Part shown: positions 9,149-17,942 of the stretch, piece after piece | Layout: each line of letters opens with the position of its first letter | Position numbering within the stretch: position 1 is the stretch's first letter | Assembly (NCBI GenBank): GCA_003249035.1 | Contig: QBMK01000014.1 | Span: 78,603-142,602 of the forward strand | Length of the DNA stretch: 64,000 nt | Source of the DNA: Pseudanabaena sp. | Lineage (GTDB): Bacteria > Cyanobacteriota > Cyanobacteriia > Pseudanabaenales > Pseudanabaenaceae | Direction: 5' to 3' | Notes under the pieces: model-generated | Seen by the model: only the letters and a program-made list of their open reading frames with translations | Databases searched by the model: none | Told to the model about the DNA's origin: nothing | Made by a program: the position numbers and the translations under genes

Positions 9149-9937
9149 TTAAGCTTCAGCTTCAGCTTCTTCTTCATCTCCAGTAATGATTGCTTCAGCT
9201 TCGACAAGAGCTTCAGCATCTTCTGGAGAAACTTCATACTCGATATCTTCGATATCACCATGACGACCTTCGTAGATCGCATCGGCAAGTTTGCCAACAA
9301 TCAACTTAATCGAGCGAATTGCGTCATCATTTGCAGGAATACCAATATCAACGCTATCAGGATCGCAGTTGGTGTCAAGCAAAGAGACAATGGGAATCTT
9401 CAACTTTTGGCATTCTTGAACCGCGTTGTACTCACGCTTGTGGTCAACCACGATCACAATGTCGGGTGGCTTACGCATGAGTTTAATGCCGCCAAGGTAC
9501 TTCCGCAGCTTTTCCATTTCACGGCGAAGTGTGGATGCTTCCTTCTTAGGAAGGCGATCGAGTGCGCCACTTTCGTCGCGACGTTCTAGATCTTTGAGGC
9601 GCTCGACACGGGTTTTGATGGTTGTCCAGTTGGTGAGCATTCCACCCAACCAGCGTTGGTTGATGTAGTAGCTACCGCAGCGGGCTGCTTCTTGAGCAAT
9701 TAGACCTGCTGCTTGACGCTTTGTACCGACAAACAATACTTTTTTGCCTTGTTCAGATGCTTGACGCAAATAAACATAAGCTTCTTCGAGGTATTGTGCG
9801 GTTTGCACAAGGTCAATGATATGAACGCCATTACGCTCGGTAAAGATGTAAGGCTCCATCTTGGGATTCCAGCGACGGGTTTGATGCCCGAAGTGAACTC
9901 CAGACTCTAGCAACTGGGCTAGGGTTACGACTCCCAT
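9149..9937 (-). CDS. rpsB: 30S ribosomal protein S2
   Basis: A full-length S2 of 262 residues. '[19 protein letters not shown]' and '[15 protein letters not shown]' are the N-terminal signature, and '[14 protein letters not shown]' is near the C-terminus. The last 30 residues form an acidic Glu/Ala-rich tail, longer than in many bacteria. S2 is a structural protein of the small subunit. The start ATG is preceded by a good AGGAG. The usual neighbour tsf is not on the downstream side here, because a terminator and a converging gene follow. Confidence 0.98.
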   Translation of the reverse strand: MGVVTLAQLLESGVHFGHQTRRWNPKMEPYIFTERNGVHIIDLVQTAQYLEEAYVYLRQASEQGKKVLFVGTKRQAAGLIAQEAARCGSYYINQRWLGGMLTNWTTIKTRVERLKDLERRDESGALDRLPKKEASTLRREMEKLRKYLGGIKLMRKPPDIVIVVDHKREYNAVQECQKLKIPIVSLLDTNCDPDSVDIGIPANDDAIRSIKLIVGKLADAIYEGRHGDIEDIEYEVSPEDAEALVEAEAIITGDEEEAEAEA

Positions 9938-10040
9938 TTAATTTTCTCCTGTGTTCGGGTTTATCCTTTCGCCTGAGATGGAATTTAAAAGCTAAAAAAT
10001 AGCTTTAAACACCCGAAACCTCAGACGTGTGTTTTTTACA
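9938..10040 (-). promoter_or_regulatory. Structured 5' leader of rpsB
   Basis: On the minus strand the leader contains nested inverted repeats: TTCGGGT pairs with ACCCGAA just before the AGGAG site, CTGAG with CTCAG inside it, and TAAAGCTA with TAGCTTTA at the tip. Ribosomal protein leaders often autoregulate; I do not recognise a named motif. The rest of the gap (10041-10333) holds only presumed divergent promoters. Confidence 0.35.
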
Positions 10041-10333
10041 GCCTATCTAGGATATCGCATAATGTGACTATAAATTACGGAAACTGCGGCACTATTTTTA
10101 TGTTGTATCGATCTTTAGCTGGCAATGCGCTTAGGTCATGAAAAAAATGCAAATCTGGGTTTATCGTTTTTATCGAATGTTTTAATTTATTTGATTTAAC
10201 GTAAGTGATGAGACAATACCAATTTTTCAAAAGACATGCTTCGCAACCCTTTTAAAAAAATTCCTGAATTTTCAAAAATGTAAATTGCTACAACCGTTAC
10301 AATGTAGAAAGGACAGCGAGGCTGAAAAATGTT

Positions 10334-11197
10334 ATGGCAAAAATTGAACGGAGACTTCCTCATAATGTGAGTGGCGATTTTTATGTTGATAGCTCCTGTA
10401 TTGATTGTGATACCTGTCGATGGATGGCTCCAGAAATATTTCATCAAGTAGCTGAGCAGTCTGCTGTTTATCATCAGCCCACCAATGAAATCGAACGGCT
10501 CAGAGCCTTGCAAGCGGTTCTATCCTGTCCCACTGCTTCTATTGCTACAGTTGAGAAGCCCTCCGATATTCAGATAGCACAGCAAAGTTTCCCTATTCTC
10601 ATTGACCAAAATGTCTTCCATTGCGGTTATCATGCGGAGTCTTCCTATGGTGCGGCTAGTTACTTGATTCAGCATCCTGAAGGCAATATTTTGGTTGATT
10701 CACCACGTTTTGCGGCTCCGCTAGTAAAACAGATAGAAGCGATGGGAGGAATTCGTTATTTGTATTTGACTCACCGTGATGATGTTGCCGATCATCAGAA
10801 GTTCCACGACCATTTTGGCTGCGATCGCATTCTGCATCAAGATGATATTGGCACAAGTACGCGCAGTGTCGAGATGCAATTGACTGGAACAGATGCGATC
10901 GCGATCGCGGACGATCTGCTAATTATTCCTGTGCCCGGACATACTAAGGGACATACGGTTTTACTCTATGGACAGAAGTTTCTGTTTTCGGGAGATCATC
11001 TTGCCTGGTCTGAGCAACTCCATCGTTTAATCGCTTTTCGGAATGCTTGTTGGTATTCATGGGATGAACTAGGGCGATCGATGGAACGGTTAGCAACCTA
11101 TCAATTTGAGTGGGTTTTACCTGGGCATGGTCGCCGCTATCACTGCGATCGCGAAACTATGGCGCAAGCAATGCAGGAATGTCTAGCTTCGTTTTAG
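10334..11197 (+). CDS. Ferredoxin-like / MBL-fold metallo-hydrolase fusion
   Basis: Residues 1-75 form a ferredoxin-like domain: 'CIDCDTCRWMAPEIF' plus a later 'LSCPTAS' give a four-Cys set for one iron-sulfur cluster. Residues 85-287 are a metallo-beta-lactamase fold: 'YLTHRDDVADH' (a variant of HxHxDH with the second His replaced), 'PVPGHTKGHTVLLY', 'FSGDHLAW' and 'VLPGHGR'. Such fusions are known in cyanobacteria and plants; substrate is unknown. A redox-linked hydrolase or persulfide/glyoxalase-type activity is possible. Not in an operon. Confidence 0.8.
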   Translation: MAKIERRLPHNVSGDFYVDSSCIDCDTCRWMAPEIFHQVAEQSAVYHQPTNEIERLRALQAVLSCPTASIATVEKPSDIQIAQQSFPILIDQNVFHCGYHAESSYGAASYLIQHPEGNILVDSPRFAAPLVKQIEAMGGIRYLYLTHRDDVADHQKFHDHFGCDRILHQDDIGTSTRSVEMQLTGTDAIAIADDLLIIPVPGHTKGHTVLLYGQKFLFSGDHLAWSEQLHRLIAFRNACWYSWDELGRSMERLATYQFEWVLPGHGRRYHCDRETMAQAMQECLASF

Positions 11198-11390
11198 GTT
11201 TATTACGAATTGTGTTTTGCCTAACTCTTCTTCATTTTTACCTCTTTTCGGTCACTGCGTATGTCCTATATTTAAAATCCCAACTTAAAAATCCTTTTAT
11301 TCCTATGGTTCTTGCGTAAGTCCTAAATAATAAAACATCACAGTTCAAGTATTTGAAGAAGCTAGCGTAGAAATCTGCAAAGCAAGTGCA

Positions 11391-11477
11391 GTCTAACACT
11401 TCGTTGGAGCCAACTTTTAAAAAGCGAATCTTCAAAATTTAAAGTTTGACTGTGGTGGCTCAACTAAACCGTTAGGC
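11391..11477 (+). repeat. attC-like recombination site upstream of mazEF
   Basis: The left end GTCTAAC fits RYYYAAC and the right end GTTAGGC fits GTTRRRY. Between them, GTTGGAGCC pairs with GGCTCAAC with one unpaired G, the extrahelical base expected in an integron attC. Spacers of 5-6 nt separate the R and L boxes. The total is 87 bp, within the normal attC range. The rest of the gap 11198-11565 shows nothing else clear. Confidence 0.6.
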
Positions 11478-11565
11478 AGATTCAGCCCATTTTCCCACTT
11501 CACTTGACGATTTCTTTGCCCGTAGCTACAATGTAACTACACTACACTTTTGAAGTAATCCAGAA

Positions 11566-11826
11566 ATGGGCACAGCGATTAGAACCCGAATTGTTAAAAT
11601 TGGCAACTCTCAAGGTATTCGCATACCTAAGCTCCTCTTGGAGCAAAGCGGAATTCACGCAGAAGTTGAAATCGAAGTCCAGGGCGATCATCTAACTATT
11701 CGTACAGCATCACGCTTACGAAGTGGATGGGGTGAAGCATTTGCTGCAATGTCTAAGCAGCATGATGATGTTCTTCTGGATGAAGTTAGCACTACCGATT
11801 GGGATCAAGTTGAATGGGAGTGGTAG
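11566..11826 (+). CDS. mazE: MazE-like antitoxin (AbrB/MazE DNA-binding domain)
   Basis: An 86-residue protein. The N-terminal swapped-hairpin AbrB-type domain is visible as 'TRIVKIGNSQGIRIPKLLLE' followed by 'GDHLTI'. The acidic, Trp-rich tail ('STTDWDQVEWEW') should wrap and block the toxin, as in MazE. The stop codon overlaps the start of the toxin gene by 13 bp, which is typical of translational coupling. The pair is expected to repress its own promoter. It lies between two attC-like sites. Confidence 0.88.
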   Translation: MGTAIRTRIVKIGNSQGIRIPKLLLEQSGIHAEVEIEVQGDHLTIRTASRLRSGWGEAFAAMSKQHDDVLLDEVSTTDWDQVEWEW

Positions 11827-12143
11827 TCAAGCGTTTCGATGTTTTTCTGATTAATCTTGACCCCACTATTGGAAGTGAAATCAAGAAGACGCGACCTTGT
11901 GTTGTCATTTCGCCAGATGAGATGAACCATTATGTTGCTACGGTTATAATTGCTCCAATGACTACTAAAGGAAAAACATATCCTACTCGTGTGGTTTGTC
12001 AATTTCAGGGCAAAGATGGGCAAATTGTTTTGGATCAAATCCGCACAATAGATAAAACCCGATTGGTCAAAAAGCTCGGTCAAATTAGTCAAGATGAGCA
12101 AAGAGTGGTTCTTGACACCTTGGCTGAAATGTTTGCAGAGTAA
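11814..12143 (+). CDS. mazF: MazF/PemK-family endoribonuclease toxin
   Basis: A 109-residue protein. 'VKRFDVFLINLDPTIGSEIK' then 'KTRPCVVISPDEMN' is the canonical MazF N-terminal SH3-like barrel, with the conserved Arg in 'KTRPCVV' and Thr in 'APMTTKG'. 'GQIVLDQIRTIDKTRL' carries the C-terminal motif. MazF toxins cleave mRNA at short sequences and stop growth. It overlaps mazE by 13 bp. It looks intact. The downstream attC-like site begins 4 bp after the stop, the spacing expected in an integron cassette. Confidence 0.92.
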   Translation: MGVVVKRFDVFLINLDPTIGSEIKKTRPCVVISPDEMNHYVATVIIAPMTTKGKTYPTRVVCQFQGKDGQIVLDQIRTIDKTRLVKKLGQISQDEQRVVLDTLAEMFAE

Positions 12144-12146
12144 GCG

Positions 12147-12237
12147 ACCTAACAAGGGCTTGCAACGGAACGAGGCATACACTATTGACTATGCTGCAGA
12201 ATGTATCGCCGTCCTCTGAAGCCCAAGCCGTTATAGC
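12147..12237 (+). repeat. attC-like site downstream of mazF
   Basis: Starts ACCTAAC (fits RYYYAAC) and ends near GTTATAG, a weak match to GTTRRRY. GGGCTT near the left pairs with AAGCCC near the right, and GGA with TCC further in, with unpaired bases on one side. It is more degenerate than the site at 11391. It ends about 40 bp before the convergent cyclase gene. Confidence 0.45.
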
Positions 12238-12277
12238 AAAACGATGAGCCTGTTGAAATCGAACTTAATTGCTCAAC

Positions 12278-14278
12278 TTAATCTACAGGCTTACCAACAG
12301 AGTAATTTAGCGCATAACTCCAACTTAGTAACCTCAACCACAAACGGGGATTCGTCGGTTCTAACCATGTTTGACAACTACGTAAGAGTTGAGGCAGCCA
12401 TCCACCTAATAGGGCATTAGCAAAAGAACTGCGGGTAAAGGCTCCATAACTAGAAAGCCATTTCAACAGATCCTTTGTACCTGCCATTTCAATAATCCAG
12501 AGAATCAGCTTGGGATTTTTGAAGGCAGCAATTAGGGCAAGACGATTGAACATCAACCAACTGAGGCGATCTTTGATAAAGCGATCGCTAACTGGTTGGG
12601 GCTCATCAGCGAGCAGTCCAAAGAATGTATTTAGCATTGAGTTCACTCGCTCTGGTGGTAAATACATACCCGTCGGAACCATCATCCCTTTAGAAAACAG
12701 CCATGTAACGGCGATATTGCTTTGATAGGCATTGATTTGATTAAGATCATCAGCATTTAGTAAATCATGTTTAAGTGCAGTATCAAGTAAGGTCGCTAGG
12801 CGGGGCAAGTTGCGGACGAGAGAACCAAAGCCTGTAAAGACTAATGGTGATTGCAGAGAAGCAGCATCACCGATCGCTAAAATCCGATCAAAAGCACATT
12901 TTTTAGAATCTTCATTAAGGCTGTAATGTCCCGTGATATAACCAAAAGTTGCTTTCTTCCAAGTCAGCTTTTCCATATCACAACGTCGATATTCAGGCAA
13001 AATTGTAAAGAAGTCCTCATACATTTCTAGCAACGATCCTGCATTCTCTGGATGCACTTGATGATAATGGAATAGATAAATTGTCAACTCATCCTTTTCC
13101 GCAGGAAAGAGTTCCCAAATTAACTGTCTTCCCCTTGAGATATCACCATGACTAAACAGCACATCACCATATTGGGAATCCCATACATGCTTATCAATTC
13201 CTTCTAAAACTGCGCCTACCGTCGGACAGACACTATCAAAAGCTTGACCTGCATTAATTTGCTGCGCGATCGCAGAAGCCGATCCCATCGCGTCAATTAC
13301 TAAGCGAGAAGTAATAATTACTTCTGCTTCTGTTTCTAGATTCTTAGCAAAGATAGTCGCGCCATTGTTATCAATGACAACCTTTTGGAACTCATTGCGA
13401 TCGCAAATTACTGCTCCATATTGATGTAATTTCTTACTGCAAATTTCTAATAAGCGATTAGTGTCAATCGCAATATTTAAAACCGTAGGCGTATGCAGCA
13501 CCTTAGCCTTAAGATGGGGTGGATTATTGCTATCAAAAAACTTATTAAAGCCATCGACATATTCCGCCGTAATCATCGCTTCAAATTCTTCTTTAGTGAA
13601 GAGTCCAAAGTCAATAAGATTCTGAAATTCCGCACGAGAAATATTCCATTCGCGATTCATTCTTCCAAAAGGAATTCGTTCCACCAGACAAACGCGATAG
13701 CCTAATTTTGCCATCATCGCTGCATGGATCGCCCCCAACGCGCCGCCCAAATAGACAATATCGTATTGCAAATCTTGCTTCGGAGAATTTGCTTCTGTAA
13801 AGATTACCTTCTTCGGAGTTTCAGGTGATTTCACACTTTCGCGCCAGCGCTTTTCCCACCAATAAACACGATTGAGATCGTATTCGCCATTAGGAATGCG
13901 TTGAAAGAATTTAACAGTCAGCGGATATTCTGCAGCTAATGCTTCAAAAATAGACTGATTAGGCGAGATCGCAGGTGGCTGCTTATATTCGTATGGAAAT
14001 GCCTGGCGGGCAGCTTTAGTCAAATGCTCAAGAAAATCTTTTTCCCCATCCATGACCTCATCCGACCAGCGAAACACTTTTAAGTAAGTTGTACGTTGTA
14101 ATGTCCAGAGAAATACTGATAATTGCGCGATCGCCCCTGAGCGATTTTGGCGATCGAGAATAAAGCCATGATTAGCAATAGTTTTTTTACCGAAAGGTGA
14201 TTGGTACTCAGACTGGAGCCATGTTTTCACGGCTTCAATTTGAGGTCTGGGGATTTCGATGTAAAGTAACTGCTGCAT
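12278..14278 (-). CDS. FAD-dependent CruA/CruP-type lycopene cyclase family protein
   Basis: A 666-residue flavoprotein. After about 170 N-terminal residues comes a dinucleotide-binding start 'YLGGALGAIHAAMMAKLGYR' followed by 'VCLVERI', then 'REWNISRAEFQNLIDFGLFT', which I associate with the CruA/CruP lycopene cyclase group. 'LAIGDAASLQSPLVFTGFGS' is the second FAD-contact segment. CruA cyclises lycopene to beta- or gamma-carotene; CruP is a paralogue implicated in limiting oxidative stress. The sequence alone does not let me choose between the two. CrtQ of the same pathway is at 37921. Monocistronic. Confidence 0.65.
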   Translation of the reverse strand: MQQLLYIEIPRPQIEAVKTWLQSEYQSPFGKKTIANHGFILDRQNRSGAIAQLSVFLWTLQRTTYLKVFRWSDEVMDGEKDFLEHLTKAARQAFPYEYKQPPAISPNQSIFEALAAEYPLTVKFFQRIPNGEYDLNRVYWWEKRWRESVKSPETPKKVIFTEANSPKQDLQYDIVYLGGALGAIHAAMMAKLGYRVCLVERIPFGRMNREWNISRAEFQNLIDFGLFTKEEFEAMITAEYVDGFNKFFDSNNPPHLKAKVLHTPTVLNIAIDTNRLLEICSKKLHQYGAVICDRNEFQKVVIDNNGATIFAKNLETEAEVIITSRLVIDAMGSASAIAQQINAGQAFDSVCPTVGAVLEGIDKHVWDSQYGDVLFSHGDISRGRQLIWELFPAEKDELTIYLFHYHQVHPENAGSLLEMYEDFFTILPEYRRCDMEKLTWKKATFGYITGHYSLNEDSKKCAFDRILAIGDAASLQSPLVFTGFGSLVRNLPRLATLLDTALKHDLLNADDLNQINAYQSNIAVTWLFSKGMMVPTGMYLPPERVNSMLNTFFGLLADEPQPVSDRFIKDRLSWLMFNRLALIAAFKNPKLILWIIEMAGTKDLLKWLSSYGAFTRSSFANALLGGWLPQLLRSCQTWLEPTNPRLWLRLLSWSYALNYSVGKPVD

Positions 14279-14377
14279 GGCTAAATCAATATCTTTATTG
14301 TTCTAATTCTGGCATATAGGCGATCGCATTACTAAATAAGCGTCAGCTACATTGTAAAGGCTCTAACCATTCTGGAA

Positions 14378-14986
14378 CTAATCATTTAGGCTTTGCAAAA
14401 TATTCTCAACCAATTTGTAAACACGAGTACCTAATTGTGAAGTCCAATATTCATTTAGTTTTAAGTCAAGACTTCGCGATCGCTCAATTGCGCTTTTGAT
14501 ATTCGGTGTGTAAACCAAGACATCCAAATTACTCTTATTGTAGCTTCCTAAAATACTTCTAAGTCTTGCTCCAAAATGTTTACAAGTTTTATCTTCAGGA
14601 TGTAAAGCTCCAAAGTGCAAACATAACCAAATTTCAAAACATGGATTACTAATAGCTAATTGATAACCTTTTTGCTTAGCTTGAGGGCAGACGGCAATTA
14701 ATTGATCCCTTTTGACCCAGCGATCTACATCAAGTACTAGCCAAAATTCATCTTCCTCATCAAAGTCATATAAATCCTTGAATTTATCCAGACGCTCCAG
14801 CACATATTCAGGTGCAGACTTGTTATCATCTCCAGTAGCTAATATTTCTACTTTGACTTTACGGCTACCGAACATTTCAAAATATTGTTTTTCAGTATCT
14901 TTGCCTTCAGTTGCTATCACAAATAGTTTTGCACTTCGGCGATCGTGTTTACGGTCTAAAAGCTTAGTGCGGTTTATCTTTCTCAT
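14378..14986 (-). CDS. rloB: RloB-like protein (AbiLii family)
   Basis: A 202-residue protein. 'LFVIATEGKDTEKQYF' (acidic Glu), 'FWLVLDVDRW' (DxD) and 'LAISNPCFEIWLCLHF' are the hallmark segments of RloB. The spacing of Glu and DxD resembles a TOPRIM nuclease fold. The gene starts 5 bp after its RloA-type ATPase partner. In Lactococcus the equivalent pair AbiLi/AbiLii gives abortive phage infection, and RloAB also occur in type I restriction loci. A defence role here is inferred from the family. Confidence 0.8.
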   Translation of the reverse strand: MRKINRTKLLDRKHDRRSAKLFVIATEGKDTEKQYFEMFGSRKVKVEILATGDDNKSAPEYVLERLDKFKDLYDFDEEDEFWLVLDVDRWVKRDQLIAVCPQAKQKGYQLAISNPCFEIWLCLHFGALHPEDKTCKHFGARLRSILGSYNKSNLDVLVYTPNIKSAIERSRSLDLKLNEYWTSQLGTRVYKLVENILQSLND

Positions 14987-14991
14987 TTCTC

Positions 14992-16395
14992 TTATCGATT
15001 TGCTTTATCAGATAGCGAATCTTCACATTCAAACCATCCTAAATCCTTTGGATTTCCAAAGAAAGGAATAGCTCCAAAACGAGCATTTAAGTAACCTTTT
15101 TCAATCTTAAGATCAGGTCTAATCTTAAATTCAGCTAACGAGTAGCAATCAGACACACCATTTTTATTTTTTTCGACAAACCATATCTCATCTCGCCTCA
15201 ATAAATCTAGATCTAGCAAATTAGTATCATGAGTTGTAAAAATAAGTTGATTACTTCTCGCCCTACAATTTATAGCAGTCTCAACAAAATATCGAGAAAG
15301 TAAAGGATGTAATCGCCGATCTAGTTCATCTAAAAAAATAATCTTTTCTGATTCTTGCTGCAACAAAAAAAGAGCTGGGATAAGATGAATTAATCGTTGT
15401 GTTCCTTCTGATTCTTCTTCAATAGAAAAATTAATAAAGTCTCCATTCTCCGCAAGATGTATCGTTTTCAATCTGGTCAGGGTTACTTTACCCATATCAT
15501 CTTTAGAAAATATTTCTCTCCCTCCTTGGGACTTTTCAACAGTTACTTCAGGTCTATTATCCAATTCTTGCAAAAGTTTTTCTCTTGTCGATTTATGCAT
15601 AGTTGCAAGATGTTGATCAAAATTAACTTCTATTTTTTCGTCAACAACTGAATTTATGCCTGTTCCAGTAACTTGAAGAAATCCATCAAGAAAATTTCTA
15701 AATTTTTTATTTCTCTGTACACTAACTTCTAAGCCTGTACAATCTACATCAGCTGGAATAACAGTTAATGCATTGCTAAACCAGTTGTAGACAGGCATTA
15801 GAGTATTAAGATTGCGATCAATTGATTCTGTTAGAAAAAGTTGATTAGGGCGAGTGCCTAACGCAATAAAGTTTAAATTTTGTTCGTCTTTGCGAGCTTT
15901 ACCTTTAATAATAGAGCCAAATTCTATAGTTGTTTTTGCTGGATTTGAGTCTTGAATAGAAGTAAATCTCTCAAAGTACCTTATCTCTTTCTTCTTACCT
16001 TGAGGAATTCCATATAGCCATTCTTCTAAAATTTGTTCTCTATTTAGAGTAAATCCGTAAGAATATTGAGAACCTTTGTAGGTAAAAATAAACTCGAATT
16101 TACTAGGATTTTTGCTGCAATCTCCTAGCTTAAATGGATGTATAGCAATAGTTTGAGTGCTTCTAGTTCCTTCCAGCACTAGATTTTGAGCAAAAGCTAT
16201 AGCTTTAATAAGATTTGATTTACCTGCGGCATTAGCTCCATAAATGGCGGCAATCGGCAAGACTGAACGACCTTCTCCTGCTTCATGCTGAGCAAGATGA
16301 TCGCCATGCTGACTATCGCTATTAACTGCCACCATGCTAAAAGTCACTTCATCTCTGAAGGACAAAAAGTTTTGTATGGTGAATTGAATTAGCAT
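14992..16395 (-). CDS. rloA: RloA-like AAA15 family ATPase (AbiLi family)
   Basis: A 467-residue SMC/OLD-like ATPase. 'MLIQFTIQNFLSFRDEVTFS' is the typical start; Walker A is 'IYGANAAGKSNLIKAI', with 'EEESEGTQRLIHLIPALF' as the ABC-type signature region, Walker B 'KIIFLDELDRRLHPLLSR' and 'IFTTHDTNLLDLDLLR' for the H loop. It pairs with the RloB-like gene 5 bp downstream as a two-gene operon. These ATPases are thought to sense phage or nucleic acid and license the effector. The sequence appears intact. Confidence 0.88.
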   Translation of the reverse strand: MLIQFTIQNFLSFRDEVTFSMVAVNSDSQHGDHLAQHEAGEGRSVLPIAAIYGANAAGKSNLIKAIAFAQNLVLEGTRSTQTIAIHPFKLGDCSKNPSKFEFIFTYKGSQYSYGFTLNREQILEEWLYGIPQGKKKEIRYFERFTSIQDSNPAKTTIEFGSIIKGKARKDEQNLNFIALGTRPNQLFLTESIDRNLNTLMPVYNWFSNALTVIPADVDCTGLEVSVQRNKKFRNFLDGFLQVTGTGINSVVDEKIEVNFDQHLATMHKSTREKLLQELDNRPEVTVEKSQGGREIFSKDDMGKVTLTRLKTIHLAENGDFINFSIEEESEGTQRLIHLIPALFLLQQESEKIIFLDELDRRLHPLLSRYFVETAINCRARSNQLIFTTHDTNLLDLDLLRRDEIWFVEKNKNGVSDCYSLAEFKIRPDLKIEKGYLNARFGAIPFFGNPKDLGWFECEDSLSDKANR

Positions 16396-16445
16396 TTTTT
16401 AATCAAACATATTGAGAATTTTGTTTGATTATAGTTTATATGGTT

Positions 16446-16496
16446 TATCCAAATGACAATTTAGGAGATTTTTTCTCCTAAATTGTCATTTGGATA
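16446..16496. repeat. Palindrome upstream of rloA-like gene
   Basis: Perfect 23-bp stem TATCCAAATGACAATTTAGGAGA and its complement around a 5-T loop. It lies between the M16 peptidase stop and the RloA-like start, both on the minus strand, so it probably ends the peptidase-side transcript or is a palindromic repeat. Its core lacks the GCAAAGC of the others. Confidence 0.7.
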
Positions 16497-16522
16497 AGTA
16501 TTTTTTATGAATTTATTACCAT

Positions 16523-17854
16523 TTAAGGTTTAACTATCAAAATACCGTAGGCATCAGGATTGAGATATTTGCGAACGGCGGATTGGATGTCCTCTTTGGT
16601 GATGGATTTCATGAGATCGGGATAGTTTAACGCTGGCTCTAGCGAACCGACAATGCGATCGTAATAGCCATAGATACCTGCACGTTCTTTTGGTGACTCA
16701 TTACCAAAAATGAAACGATTGCTAACTTGAGTGCGAATTTTGGCTAATTCCTCATCAGTGACTGGAGTTTCGTGCAATTTGATTATGTGTTCACGAATTG
16801 CTTGCTCAACTATTTCCACATCTTCTACGTTCAACTTGGCAAATACTTGGAATGTACCTTGCCAACGCATCGCTGAATTGCTCACAGAAATGCGATCGAC
16901 GATGCGCCGATTTTCTCTCAAGTCTTGTACCATCCGCGAAGTACGCCCACTGCCAAGAATATTCGCCAGAATACTCAAAGGATAGGTCTCTGATAAGTCT
17001 CGCAAACTTGCCACACGCCAACTCATGCTCAGCCTTGCTTGCTTGAGACTAGGATCGGTCACTTCCCGACGCACAATCGACTCAAAAGGCTTTTCTGGGG
17101 TAAAGGATTGTGGTGTAGGCTTTTCAGCGATCGCAATTTCTTGATTTTCTGCCTCAAAATAATTAGCAATCACACCGATCATCTCGCTGACGGATAAATT
17201 GCCAACAACGGCGATCGTCATATTTTGTGGCGCATACCATTGGCGATGAAACGATCGCATTTGCTCTGAAGTGACGTTTTCAATCACTTCGACAGGTCCA
17301 AGTACAGCACGGCGATAGGGTAGCTGCTCATATACCAGCTCGGAAATATGCCGATAAATACGGCGATCGGGATTGTCTTCGCTGCGGCGAATTTCTTCTA
17401 ACACCACATGCCGTTCGCGCTGAAACTCCTCATCGGGAATGCTTGCCTTCAGAACGATATCTAGTTGCAATGGCGCAAGCTTGGCAAAGTCCTTGGGCGC
17501 AACATTAATATAAAAATGTGTGTAGTCTTGGCTAGTTGCCGCATTGGTATTTCCACCATGCGACTCGATCGCCTGTTCAAACTCTCCTAAACCTAGTCGC
17601 TCACTTCCTTTGAACACCATATGTTCTAAGAAATGCGCCATGCCATTTATGGCATCATTCTCAACAGCAGAGCCAACATCAACCCAAATACTAAGGTTAA
17701 CCGCATCAACAGGAACCTGCTCGGCAATAATCTTGATTCCATTGGGAAGAATATGCTGAGTGGGAGCAGATAGTTGGGCTTTAGTTGCTAGATCATTGAG
17801 ATTATGATCGGTCGCAGCTACATCTAACCGACGCGGAATGACGATCGCTGGCAT
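16523..17854 (-). CDS. M16 family zinc metallopeptidase
   Basis: A 443-residue pitrilysin-type peptidase. The inverted zinc motif HxxEH is 'MAHFLEHMVFKGS' (about residue 73), and the third ligand Glu lies in 'VVLEEIRRSEDNPDRR'. 'YAPQNMTIAVVGNLS' marks the end of the first M16 domain, and the second, inactive domain follows. One-polypeptide two-domain enzymes of this length usually work as processing-peptidase-like dimers. No clear signal peptide, so it is probably cytoplasmic. Substrate unknown. Confidence 0.9.
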   Translation of the reverse strand: MPAIVIPRRLDVAATDHNLNDLATKAQLSAPTQHILPNGIKIIAEQVPVDAVNLSIWVDVGSAVENDAINGMAHFLEHMVFKGSERLGLGEFEQAIESHGGNTNAATSQDYTHFYINVAPKDFAKLAPLQLDIVLKASIPDEEFQRERHVVLEEIRRSEDNPDRRIYRHISELVYEQLPYRRAVLGPVEVIENVTSEQMRSFHRQWYAPQNMTIAVVGNLSVSEMIGVIANYFEAENQEIAIAEKPTPQSFTPEKPFESIVRREVTDPSLKQARLSMSWRVASLRDLSETYPLSILANILGSGRTSRMVQDLRENRRIVDRISVSNSAMRWQGTFQVFAKLNVEDVEIVEQAIREHIIKLHETPVTDEELAKIRTQVSNRFIFGNESPKERAGIYGYYDRIVGSLEPALNYPDLMKSITKEDIQSAVRKYLNPDAYGILIVKP

Positions 17855-17942
17855 GGCAATGTTAGGATGTTTTACTAAATTTTTTAAATAAAAAGCGCTT
17901 TTATATTAAATTTGAGGTGGTGCATTGCAACACTCACAAAAC

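Noticed and set aside
9260..9910. Plus-strand frames opposite rpsB
   Set aside because: They are antisense shadows of a highly conserved ribosomal protein gene.
11219..11225. GCCTAAC as a third attC end
   Set aside because: It fits RYYYAAC, but I found no partner GTTRRRY or complementary L boxes at suitable distance before the site at 11391.
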